From assembly GCA_933228675.1 (NCBI GenBank), contig OW121743.1, positions 50,298,380 through 50,362,379 on the forward strand: DNA of 64,000 bases. The letters are read 5' to 3'. The notes beneath the pieces are model-generated. The model was not told the origin of the DNA. It did not search any database and saw only the letters and a program-made list of their open reading frames with translations. The stretch comes from Stomorhina lunata. Taxonomy: Eukaryota > Arthropoda > Insecta > Diptera > Rhiniidae. Shown here one piece after another: positions 33,981-45,000 of this stretch. Each line of letters begins with the position of its first letter. Position 1 is the stretch's first letter. The position numbers and the translations under genes were made by a program.

Positions 33981-34983
33981 ATGAAAAATACTTCAAGCAA
34001 ACGATAAAATAATAATAAATCTCCTGTAGTATTAATCTTTTGAGGCATTATGCTCCAGTGGGAGTCAAGGATAACAGAGAATGAAGTATTCATCACTTAC
34101 TTTAATTTGTATTATTATTTCATTTTTTTCTTTTTTTTTCATTTTCTTCAGTTCAAGAAAATGTTCGTCATCAAGCTTCCACCGACGGCACCTTAGCCCA
34201 GGCCTATTGTCTAATGATTGCAAAATGATGCAAAAATGAGTGCTCTACACACATGAAGACATAAAAACAGTTTAAGAATTAAATATGCATCCGGTATGAG
34301 AATCATCTACAACTCTTATAACAGTATATAATTTTTAATTTTGAAGCCATTTTTCTACATAAGTATCTAAGCGATGTGAACTACTTCATATATCAATAAC
34401 TGCAAAATGTTAATGAATTTGTGAAATGCACTGAGAAAAAAATGGGAAAAATTTTAAAAGAAAAATTTGTATATTAAATGAATAAAATATGCTAAACCGA
34501 AGAAATTTATTATTCATACGTTTCTTATATATATATTATATTTTAAATTTCCTCCATGTATATATGTACTACTTCTTATAAGAACGACTAACATATTGGA
34601 AAAGGAAGTGTTTGAAGAATGCAAATGTATTATGTACTTAACTGCCTACTAATGATAAACTAAGTATCATCTACATAAATTAACATCTGTGTTCAAACAT
34701 TTTCCACATTTCAGGCATTTCATATAAAATTCTGTAAGTAATCAAACCTATGAGCATTAGAAGACATTTCAAACATGCATTCATGTGAAATGAAAATGAA
34801 ATATGTAGTTTTGCATATGCACGTAGAAAGACAGGCATTACAGACGGAGTACATTTCGCTAGAATGCAAACTGCAGGTTACTTAAGGCTATTGCCCTCGT
34901 TTAAGGCAAAAAGTGAAAAGCATATTATTGTTAATTTAGAATCAATAAGTTTAAAGATATGTATTATAATTCATTCAATAGGA
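33981..34983. other. AT-rich non-coding stretch
   Basis: No recognisable feature. It lies between the LINE relic and the 11-bp satellite. Confidence 0.4.
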
Positions 34984-35858
34984 CTAGTCATAGTCTAGTC
35001 ATAGTCTAGTCATAGTCTAGTCATAGTCTAGTCATAGTCTAGTCATAGTCTAGTCATAGTCTAGTCATAGTCTAGTCATAGTCTAGTCATAGTCTAGTCA
35101 TAGTCTAGTCATAGTCTAGTCATAGTCTAGTCATAGTCTAGTCATAGTCTAGTCATAGTCTAGTCATAGTCTAGTCATAGTCTAGTCATAGTCTAGTCAT
35201 AGTCTAGTCATAGTCTAGTCATAGTCTAGTCATAGTCTAGTCATAGTCTAGTCATAGTCTAGTCATAGTCTAGTCATAGTCTAGTCATAGTCTAGTCATA
35301 GTCTAGTCATAGTCTAGTCATAGTCTAGTCATAGTCTAGTCATAGTCTAGTCATAGTCTAGTCATAGTCTAGTCATAGTCTAGTCATAGTCTAGTCATAG
35401 TCTAGTCATAGTCTAGTCATAGTCTAGTCATAGTCTAGTCATAGTCTAGTCATAGTCTAGTCATAGTCTAGTCATAGTCTAGTCATAGTCTAGTCATAGT
35501 CTAGTCATAGTCTAGTCATAGTCTAGTCATAGTCTAGTCATAGTCTAGTCATAGTCTAGTCATAGTCTAGTCATAGTCTAGTCATAGTCTAGTCATAGTC
35601 TAGTCATAGTCTAGTCATAGTCTAGTCATAGTCTAGTCATAGTCTAGTCATAGTCTAGTCATAGTCTAGTCATAGTCTAGTCATAGTCTAGTCATAGTCT
35701 AGTCATAGTCTAGTCATAGTCTAGTCATAGTCTAGTCATAGTCTAGTCATAGTCTAGTCATAGTCTAGTCATAGTCTAGTCATAGTCTAGTCATAGTCTA
35801 GTCATAGTCTAGTCATAGTCTAGTCATAGTCTAGTCATAGTCTAGTCATAGTCTAGTC
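34984..35858. repeat. 11-bp satellite, about 79 near-perfect copies
   Basis: CTAGTCATAGT is repeated head to tail for 875 bp. I see no substitutions or length changes across the array by eye. It starts directly after AATTCATTCAATAGGA and ends by sliding into a TATATATATA run. There are no stops or codons to consider: a period of 11 is not a multiple of three. Confidence 0.97.
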
Positions 35859-35869
35859 TATATATATAT

Positions 35870-36685
35870 AAGTGTTTAGTTTTGACATTAATTTTATTTT
35901 AATGCACTTGAGTACAGGAAATAAAAAAAGTATTAAGTGCTACTAGAAATTAGTCAAAATCATTTCCGTTTATTTACGAGTTTACGAGTATTTATATTTG
36001 CACGTAGTAGCATTTTTCTTCTGACTTCCGTTTGCAAATGTAATGTGATATTTTATAATACATTTTCATGCTCGTGTAAATAAAATTAAATACATTTTAG
36101 CAGAATTTAACCTCAATGGTTAAATTATTTTTAGATTAAGTATTAGCATAAGTTCATTGAAATTTTTTTGTTTATGATATGGAAGTTAAAGCAATTTTGT
36201 AAATGGGGTAAACAGTTTAACAAATTAAGTTAACTTATATTAAATAAATTTGGATAATAGATTCAATGAAAAAATTTCTATTTGCAATCATTGCTTTTAA
36301 AAAATGAAAAAATCTTAATTTTGAATTCATTATTCGCTTCTCTCTGATGACTAGCGGTTGTTAGTCGTATATTAAGCCCTCATTTGAGTCCAATTTTAAA
36401 AACTACCTACATACATTAACTGCAACACAATTTTAGTATTTTTTTTCAAATGCACCTCAAGATATGTTTTCTCTTTGGGTGAAATTGAAATTTGTTTCAA
36501 TTTAGTCGAGCGATTTCAAAACATGTTTATATGATTATTTTTGACTACGCGATGAATCGACCACTACCAATGAAGTAGAAAATCATACAATGTTACCGCT
36601 GCAATGCGTTGCCATGGAGTTGAGTACGATTAGGCAATCAACACGTGCTAATAAGAAAGAGTTTGATAAATTTGATTTTTGAAAA
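35870..36685. other. non-coding
   Basis: AT-rich. No coding or repeat signature was recognised. Confidence 0.4.
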
Positions 36686-36689
36686 ATCT

Positions 36690-38780
36690 TCAATTAATAG
36701 AATAGTCAATTTTTTAAAAGAGTAAATTTGTGAAAAATTTCCTATAAATAATTAATTTTTTAAAAATTCTATAACTATGTCAATTTTCAAAAATTTCCTA
36801 TAAATAAATAGTCAATTTTTCAAAAATTCCTCAAATAGCCAATTTTGGAAAAATTTCCAATAAATAGTAAATTTTTGAAAAATTTCCAATAAATAGTCAA
36901 TTTTTGAAAAATTTCCTATAAATAGTCAAATTTAAAAAAATCCTTTAGTCAGTTTTTGAAAATTTTCCCTTACATACAGGTATGTGATCGATTTCAGACA
37001 TATTTTTTAGCTAATTTTCGGTTATTTCCCCCAAAAAAAAATGAAAAATTTGGCTTTAATCATTTTTTTTTTGTTTGAATTTTTCGGGAAAATAACCGAA
37101 AATTATTTTAAAAAATATATCTGAAATAGATCGATTTGAAAACGATCGTTTTCCATCACATACCTGAGAGTCAATTTTCGAAATAGTAAATTTTCTAAAA
37201 ATTCCCTATATTTAGTCACTTTTTGAAAAATTTCATATAAATAGTCAATTTTCTTAAAATTTATGAAAAATTTCCTGTAAATAGTCAATTTTCGAAAAAA
37301 ATCCTATAAATAGTAAATTTATGAAAATTTTCCTATAAATAGTCAATTTTTGAGAAATTTCCTATAAATAGTCAATTTTTGAAAAATTTTCCTATAAATA
37401 GTAAATTTTTGAAAAATTTCCTATAAATAGTCAATTTTTGAGAAATTTCCTATAAATAATAAATTTTTGAAAAATCTCCCTATAAATAGTCAATTTTTGA
37501 AAAATTTCCCTATAAATAGTCAATTTTTGAAAAATTTCCTATAAATAGTCAATTTTTGAAAAATTTCCTATAAATAGTCAATTTTTGAAAAATTTCCTAT
37601 AAATAGTCAATTTTTGAAAAATTTATTATAAATAGTCAATTTTTGAAAAATTTTCTATAAATAGTTAATATTTTAAAAATTTCCTTTAAGTAATAAATTT
37701 TTAAAAAAATTTACTTTTCAAAAAATTTCCTGTGAATAGTCAATTTTTTAAAAATTTCCTGTAAAAAGTTAAGTTTTGAAAAATTTCCTATAAATAGTCA
37801 ATTTTTGAAAAATTTTCTTCAAATAGTAAATTTTTGAAAAAATTCGCTAAAGTAGTCAATTTTTGAAAAATTTCCTTTAAGTAGTCAATTTTTGAAAAAT
37901 TTCCTTTAAGTAGTCAATTTTTAAAAAACTTCCTTTAAGTAGTCAATTTTTGAAAAATTTCCTATAAAAAGTTAATATTTAAAAAATTTCTTGTGAATAG
38001 TCAATTTTTGTAAAATTTCCTATAAATAATTAATTTTTAAAAAATTTCCTATAAACAGTCAATTTTTGAAAAATTTCCTACAAATAGTAAATTTTTGAAA
38101 AAATTCCTTTAAATAGTAATTTTTTGAAAAATTTCCTATAAATTGTCAATTTTTGAAAAATTTTCTATAAAATGTAAATTTTTAAAAAATTTCCTATAAA
38201 TAGTAAATTTTTGAAAAATTTCCTTTAAATAGTCATTTTTTGAAAAATTTACTATAAATTGTCAATTTTTGAAAAATTTCCTATAAATAGTAAATTTTCG
38301 AAAAATTTCCTATTAATAGTCAATTTTTGAAAAATTTCCTATAATTAGTCAATTCCTAAAAAATTCTCAATAAATAGTCAATTTTTGAAAAATTTCCTAT
38401 AGATAGTAAATTTTAGAAAAATTTTCTATAAATAGTAAATTTTTTAAAAATTTCGTATAGATAGTAAATTTTTGAAAATTTTCCTATAGTCAGTTTTTGA
38501 AAAATTTCCTATAAATAGTCAATTTTCGAAAAATTTCCTATAAATAGTCAATTTTTGAAAAATTTCCTATAAATAGTCAATTTTTGAAAAATTTCCTATA
38601 AATAGTCAATTTTTGAAAAATTTCCTATAAATAGTCAATTTTTGAAAAATTTCCTATAAATAGTCAATTTTTGAAAAATTTCCTATAAATAGTCAATTTT
38701 TGAAAAATTTCCTATAAATAGCCAATTTTTGAAAAATTTCCTATAAATGGTAAATTTTTGAAAAAAATTTTTTAAAAAGT
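36690..38780. repeat. 29-bp satellite array 2
   Basis: Same unit and orientation as 9076-14851, but the core is mostly TTTTTGAAAAATTT instead of TTTTCGAAAAATTT, with more length variants. It is most regular at 38500-38740 and 37490-37620. It is interrupted by an inserted palindromic element at 36977-37166. About 65 units remain. Confidence 0.95.
36977..37166. mobile_element. 190-bp palindromic MITE inside satellite
   Basis: It starts CAGGTATGTGATCGATTTC and ends CCATCACATACCTG, and the arms continue as inverted copies (TTTTCGGTTATTTCCC on the left, GGGAAAATAACCGAAAAT on the right). The right arm carries an extra segment with AACGATCGTT that the left lacks. Satellite sequence resumes on both sides. 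No clear 8-bp duplication was seen, perhaps because the flanks are repetitive or diverged. CAGG termini would fit hAT. Confidence 0.7.
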
Positions 38781-38789
38781 CAATTACCA

Positions 38790-40639
38790 GAGAATTTAGT
38801 GCGAAAGTTATAATAATACCATTACTTAATATACCAAGATACTAACCCTATATTTATTCTATATTAATTGACTTTTCGTCTTATCCTTACAGCCGTAAAT
38901 AAACCAAAGAATTTTTTTTTTTTGGTATTTCTTTATACAAGAACTAACCAAAATTTACATAAAATCATTTAAAATTTACTTCAAAACTCTTTTTAAATAA
39001 TTTTCAGAAAATATTGAGCTATCAATTCCTTTAGCCAAATATTTTCTTTAAAGCATCTGACTTTGAGTTTAAGAAATTTGCATTTTAATGAACATTTATT
39101 ATTAAAAAATCTTTGGCTTTAAACAAAAAATCAATTATTTATCATTTCTAAGAAAAAAAGTGTTTTATCTTTCTGGTGCTTTAATTTTGCATATCTTTAA
39201 GGAATAATTGTTGTTTTGTTTCCATTACGAATATACATGTTCGAGTACATAGAATGACATAGAATAACCGGAAAGAAATAATAAACACTTTGCAGCTGGC
39301 CTTCATTTTCATTGAAGCGAATTGGGAAAGAAGGAAATGAAAAATCATGGTGCAAAAAATTGGTGGTATAGTTGACTTTTAGGGGAAGTACCAAGATTTA
39401 AGATTTTGTTTATATGAAATAGTGACATCAAAATTTTATTCTTTGAGAATCTTTCTTCGCAAACTTAAATTACAAATAAATGTCTTTTTTATCTTAAATT
39501 TACATTTACTAGGACAAAACTTTCGACCGCCCGGTTTTACTTTCTTCTCAACGTTCGACAAAAATGTTCCAATGTAAATAAGCAAACAAGTGAAGTATAA
39601 ATGAGAAGACAAAATAACCTGCCAATTTATTCGATCAATTTCTAAGACACTCACTTACTTCCCATTGAATTACTATGTAAATGTGTTCACAGGATAAAGG
39701 AAGACTTTTGGGTTTATTTATTACTTTTACTCTTATCTTGGGTATTTTTCCAATTTCATCCAATTTCATTTTGTTGCTGTTTTCAGTTCCTCTTTTTTTT
39801 CATCCTCTGTTTTAAAAATGTCTGTTTTTGTTTAATTTCAATACAACTTCAATTTTAGATATACATGTTTCAATGGTTTTTCTTCAATTAATAATATAGA
39901 TTGGGGAAAATGCATATAAAAATGGACTTACCTTGAATAATTAAGTTTTCTCAAATCATAGTTTTGATTTATTAATCATATCTTATTGACATTTTTCAAG
40001 AAAATATTGATTCGTAAACAATTCTGGTACGTTTCTACATGGATGTACCCCATTTACATTTGTATTTCATTCAATATTCTTTTGCATTAAATCTACTTAT
40101 ATAATTTTTATTTTATTAACGTCCAAATCTAATTCATCTTTTATTTATTGACAACTTGATAAATGACCCTCCAAAGCTGTTAAAATTTAGATTTAACACA
40201 GAAATCGACATTAGTTTTTATTTATGGAAATTTTTAACAACTTCAATTTATTGGATATCAAAAACATGGCTAAAGTTACAAGCAAAGGCCCTATTATATA
40301 AAGATATTGCTCTTCCATACCTTAAATTGCAGTATGGTCTATTTGAAAAGTCCCATTAAAAGGAAGGATACTACCTCTATTCTTATTCAGAAACAAATAG
40401 TGGAGACGACTATCTAATGAAAGAAAGCTAAGGCACACATACACACGTGCTCACGAAATGTATGTTTGCAAGCATTGATTCTTTTGGGGTAATTTTGGAA
40501 CACTTTTTGACATTAGGTGTAATTTCAGCCATAACTAGACGAATGTTGGTTTTTAAGTGCTCAAGAGTTAAAGATTTATCTGCATAAATACAGTCTATCG
40601 CGGACTTTAATTACTTAAATGGCCTATAATTACTACCTG
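38790..40639. other. long non-coding stretch
   Basis: AT-rich, apparently unique sequence. Small open frames on both strands show no domain. No exon was supported. Confidence 0.4.
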
Positions 40640-40790
40640 TTTAGGTCAAAAGCCGAGCATATTTTAGAATTCAATGCACCTCTATCTTGTGCGCATATTC
40701 TTCAATTTCGTATACCAAGTTTCGAAAGATATTCTTCTACTTGGTCTTTCCATCGAAGTTTTGAACAACCTCTTCTATCGCGTAGTCGCA
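40640..40790 (-). pseudogene. LINE reverse transcriptase C-terminal scrap
   Basis: The minus strand gives RGCSKLRWKDQVEEYLSKLG, then IRNWRICAQDRGALNS. This is the same tail as 4802-4920 and 33880-33960, here with the RWKDQ Trp intact. Immediately upstream (higher coordinates) the frame changes to a mariner transposase, so the LINE end was joined to it at about 40790-40797. Confidence 0.75.
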
Positions 40791-40796
40791 CTAAAA

Positions 40797-42480
40797 AAAG
40801 TCTAATGGTGTCAAATCGCATGATCTTGGTGGTTAGTTGATATCACCATGACGAAAAATTACGCTGCCAGGAAGTTTCTCTTGCAATAAAGCCATATTCG
40901 CACGAGTTGTGTGGCATGTGGCACCGTCATGTTGAAGCCACATATTCTTCAAGTCGTATTCTTCAATAGCAGGCAAAAGTCGGTTATTATATGACCATAA
41001 TGCTCCGAATTCACGGTGACAGCCGTTGCATCGTCGTTTTCAAAGAAAGAAGTAAGGTCCAATCACACCTTCGTACCAAAGGGCGCACCAAACTGTGACT
41101 TTTTCTGGATATAATAGCCTTTCTTACTTGAAGATTCTCAGAACCCCAAATACGTATTAACGGTGGGTGTTAACATACCCACTAGCGTGACAATAACATT
41201 TTTTTCTTTGATTTCAAATATTTTTCTACGGAATATTGTGACACTAGGTCTAGAAGTTTAGATCTGAAAATTTGAGCCAAATCGGACAACGTTCTATGGG
41301 CTCGTATCGAGTCCAAAGTTTAAGAGCCCATTTGTATGGGGAAAAATGTGTTATTTTTTTGTTTTTGCGAAATTTAGGCCAAAGATAAATAATTTTTACA
41401 AGAAAAAATCATAGAATATTAAAGAGAACTAATACAGATTTAATTCAAATCATGAAAGGTGAAAATCCATGAAGTAGTTTAAAAGTTATTGCAGTTTTCC
41501 CCCGAAAATTCATGTCCGTTAAAACGCGCCTAAGGGTATGCACCAAAAATTGTATGTTGTAAATAAAGAAATTCCAAAGTTAGACATGATTTATCATTTA
41601 ATGGCTTGTTATAAGTTAAGAGTTCAGTTTTCTTTAAATATAATCAAATTTACTTAGTTTTTTTCATGTTGGAAAATAGTACATTTTTCTCAGGTCGGTT
41701 TCAAAAATCATTTTTTAATTTTTTGAAAATTTTGTTCAACAAATATTACAAATTTAGCATTTGCTCTCCAGTGTATTAAAACAGACAAATAGAAGAATAA
41801 AGCCCCATACAAATGGGCTTTTAAACCTTGGACCCGATGCGCGCCCATAGAACGTTGTCCGATTTGGCTCAAATTTTCAGATCTAAACTTTTAGACCTAG
41901 TATCACAATATTCCTTAGAAAAAATTATAAAATTCGAAAAATCATTTTCCTTTATACAAAAAATTGTCACCCTAATACCCACGGGGTAAAAAATGTTCTT
42001 CATCGCTGAAGAGAAAATTTGTTCGAAAAATTTCCTTTAACTGTCTGTTGTTCAAGCACCCATTCCACGTATCTACGGCGTTGTGAATGGTGAGCTGGCT
42101 TAAGTTGTTGAGTAGACTGGACTTTATATGGATGTAGGTGTAGATCTAAATGCAAAATACGCTATAATGTGCCGTAAGTCAGTCCTAATTCCTGAGAATG
42201 ACGAGGAATCGACATATTCGAGTCTTCGGCAACACCTTCACTTCCAATAGCGATATTTTCAGCGGAGCGAGCCTTCAAATATTTGTATCCGCTGCAGTCA
42301 CTTCAAATTTCTTCGAAATTTTGCCAACTTGCGTAGTTGGACGACTTGCGTACTATGAGACCTTTGTGGATAGTACTGCACCAATTCACTTTTCAGTTAA
42401 ATTTTTACCGACGCCAAAATTGCATGGACTATTAGTAGCTTTAAATAATTCGGGCCGGACATTATCTCACCTGGTAAACT
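40797..42480 (-). pseudogene. mariner-like transposase relic, split by a MITE
   Basis: On the minus strand the N-terminal half lies at about 42480-41983 (phrases SAENIAIGSEGVAEDS, IPRHSQELGLTYGTL, LHLHPYKVQSTQQLKPAHHS, FLFSDEEHF with the first Asp). After the 800-bp interruption (41183-41982) it resumes RIWGSEN, VTVWCALWYEGVIGPYFF, NMWFQQDGATCHTTRANMA (second Asp) and PPRSCDLTPLDFF (third Asp) at about 40800. The C-terminal tail is lost where the LINE scrap begins. Several frameshifts and stops are present. It is related to the 6390-7425 protein but a separate lineage. Confidence 0.75.
41183..41974. mobile_element. 792-bp hAT-like MITE inserted in mariner relic
   Basis: Termini TAGCGTGACAAT and, inverted, TAGGGTGACAAT, with perfect 8-bp duplications ATACCCAC at 41175-41182 and 41975-41982 (T at 2, A at 7 as in hAT). 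Inverted arms of about 170-190 bp share GTCTAGAAGTTTAGATCTG, GAGCCAAATCGGACAACGTT and GCCCATTTGTATGGGG. The centre (41350-41800) is AT-rich without coding. Removing the element plus one duplication restores the mariner reading order. Confidence 0.9.
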
Positions 42481-42489
42481 ACAAATGAT

Positions 42490-43081
42490 GGAGGATGGCT
42501 CAGTAAGCTATTCATCTGCTGTATCGACCTTATATATTTATATTCCTACTATGTGGACTTTTGATTTAAGATCTATTATCATATCTTCATTTCTATTGAA
42601 GACATTAGATAACCTTATTGATAAATTTTAGAGAAAAGAAAATTTTGGAGAAAAACAAATTAGTCAGATCCATTGTAGCTTTTCTAGGTATGTATAGCTT
42701 TTCTAGATATACATAGTTATAAGGAGCATTTAATAACATTATTTCAGCTGCGATAGCAAAATATTTTGAACAGAAGTATTAGGAAGCTTGTGCTTGATCT
42801 TTCCTACAAAGAGTCATATTAGATTTAAATAAGGGACGTTTGAATTGTTGGTAGCGAACACTATAAAATTGTATTCTATCTTCCTTTACTATGGAACCTT
42901 GCTCTAAACTTTATTTTAGTATACCTTGAGGCAAATGGTATAAATATTGTTGTCTGGGGCTAGTAAGCTTTAGGATCCACTTTTAGCTAAATAGGGCATA
43001 GACAGATATGTTAGCAATTAAGGAAGTACCAGATGGTGATGTAATGTCCTTGTGATATAATATCCTTACAAAAGTTGTTAT
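42490..43081. other. non-coding
   Basis: No feature recognised between the mariner relic and the next helitron-like copy. Confidence 0.4.
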
Positions 43082-44540
43082 AATACCCAACATCAAAAAG
43101 AATGAGGGGTATATTGAGATTGTAATTCCGTTTGTAATATATTTAATATTTTCTCAAAAACCAAAATTGAAGTATATTCAGAATCCATATGAAATTCTAA
43201 GAAAATTGAGCGATGTCCGTCTGTCTGTTCATCTGTATGTCCATTTGTCCGTATATCTGTCTGTTGTCGGCACGATAAAACCATAACGAAAGGATATAGG
43301 TTACTGAAATTTGGCATAAATATTAATCATTTCTTGGAAAATTTTGGTATTGAAATCGCGTAAAATCGGTTCACAATTGACCATAGCTCCCGTATAACCT
43401 CGTCTAGGCTAATCACTTATTTGCTACTTAATGGCAAATTATAACAGCTATAATGACAAAATTTGGTACCTAGATGTTTCACATAAGCCCTAGGCAGCAC
43501 ATAAATAATAATAATAATTTCAACGAAATCAGTTCACATTTAACCATAGCTCCCATACAAAAAAACTTAAGGAAACAACCTAAATTCCACCTAAAATACA
43601 CTTAAATGCCAATAAATGATAAACTGTAATAGCTTTGGCCATTAAATTTAGCCCAAGGAACTCTTATGTCAATGCCAACGAGTGTGCCAAATTTCATCAC
43701 AATCGGTCACCATTTGATCATAGCTCCCATATAAAAAAACTTACGAAAACACAAAAATACAAAAAAAGGGGATCTATATCCGTCTGCCCGTCAGATAAAA
43801 GCGCCATAGCGCCTTAACGAAACTGGCTACAGCGACAAAGTTTTACAAATGTATTTTCAATATCTTGAAAAAGTTGTGTATTGAAAATGGATGAAATCGG
43901 TTCATATTTAGTAAGAGCCCCCATATAACCCCGCCCCGGGAAACACATTAATGCTGATAAATTGAATACAATTGTAATAGCTATGACGACTAAATTTAGA
44001 AAAGAGAACTTTTATGCAACTATTGGTCAGCATATTAAATTTAATAAGAAACGGTCCGTATTTAACTATAGCTTTCATGTAAAAAACACTCCCGAAAACC
44101 AAAAAAAAAAAAAAAATGTAGCAAAGGCCAGTAAAAAGCTATTTAATTAGAAACTATGAAAGCTATGGCTGCTAAGTTTTGCAAGAACAAGCTCTATGTA
44201 ATTACCCCCAGTGTGTGAAATTTTGTTACGGTAGGCATTTGACTATAATTTTTATATATATAACATCCTCTTTTGATATCTACAATCAAAAAGATTCGAA
44301 ACCATACCCGGTTGCGATACCGAATTTTATTGAACGTGAATACTAGTGAAACTACTTCCATACTTTTAAACGTTGAACTATAGTCCAAATATTTTACCAA
44401 CAATACCAACTAGCGTAACAACCTTTTTTTCGAATTTGGTCCGCATTATGAATAAGCTGCAATCTCGTATTTAAGATATGTTTCTAAATTTAACACAACT
44501 TGATGGTGGGTATATAAGATTCGGCCCAGCCAAATGCTGA
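43082..44540 (+). mobile_element. type A helitron-like element
   Basis: It starts ATACCCAACATCAAAAAGAA, with a short decayed GTCTGT tract (43217-43265), internal blocks with CATAGCTCCCATATAAAA phrases, an A17 run (44100-44116) and the 3' module with an intact CATCCTCTTTTGATATCTAC junction (44270-44285). It ends at TTGATGGTGGGTATATAAG and a broken hairpin ATTCGGCCCAGCCAAAT. Confidence 0.7.
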
Positions 44541-44999
44541 TTGTACAGCATATTAAGATTGCACCAAGGAAGTGAGATAGCAGTTAATCAATGTCCAGAC
44601 TTTATATACGGTAGATGCATAAGGAACTCTTACAAAATATATCCACCTGCAGTATTACTATAAACATGTTTATCCTCTTTAAATATTAAGCAAAACGAAA
44701 AATATATTTAACAGATTATTAATGCTAAACTACACCCGGTTATAAGATCTAATTTTGTGCAAAGTAGATGCTAGGAAAACCACTTAATGTTGAACTATAA
44801 AGCTACTGCAACCGAATTTAGTCCAAATTTTTTACGAACAATACAAACTAGCGTAACTTTTTTTTTCGAATTTGGTCCTCATTTTGAATTAGCTGCATCC
44901 TTGTAGATATATATTAGAAATGTTTCTAAATTTAACACAAATTGATGGTGGGTATATAAGATTCGGCACAGCCGAATATAACGCTCTTACTTGTTTAAT
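44541..44999 (+). mobile_element. second type A 3' module
   Basis: Directly follows the previous copy: CATATTAAGATTGCACCAAG through AATTAGCTGCATCC, TTGATGGTGGGTATATAAG, the hairpin ATTCGGCACAGCCGAAT and CTCTTACTTGTTT. It lacks any 5' block, so two 3' modules stand in tandem. Confidence 0.65.
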
Positions 45000-45000
45000 T

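Noticed and set aside
34984..35858. Possible AP-1-like sites in the 11-bp satellite
   Set aside because: TAGTCAT differs from TGAGTCA at a core position; the match is too weak to report as a regulatory array.
42198..42488. 96-residue plus-strand open frame
   Set aside because: It is the antisense of the mariner relic N-terminal half (minus strand SAENIAIGS, HLHPYKVQS).
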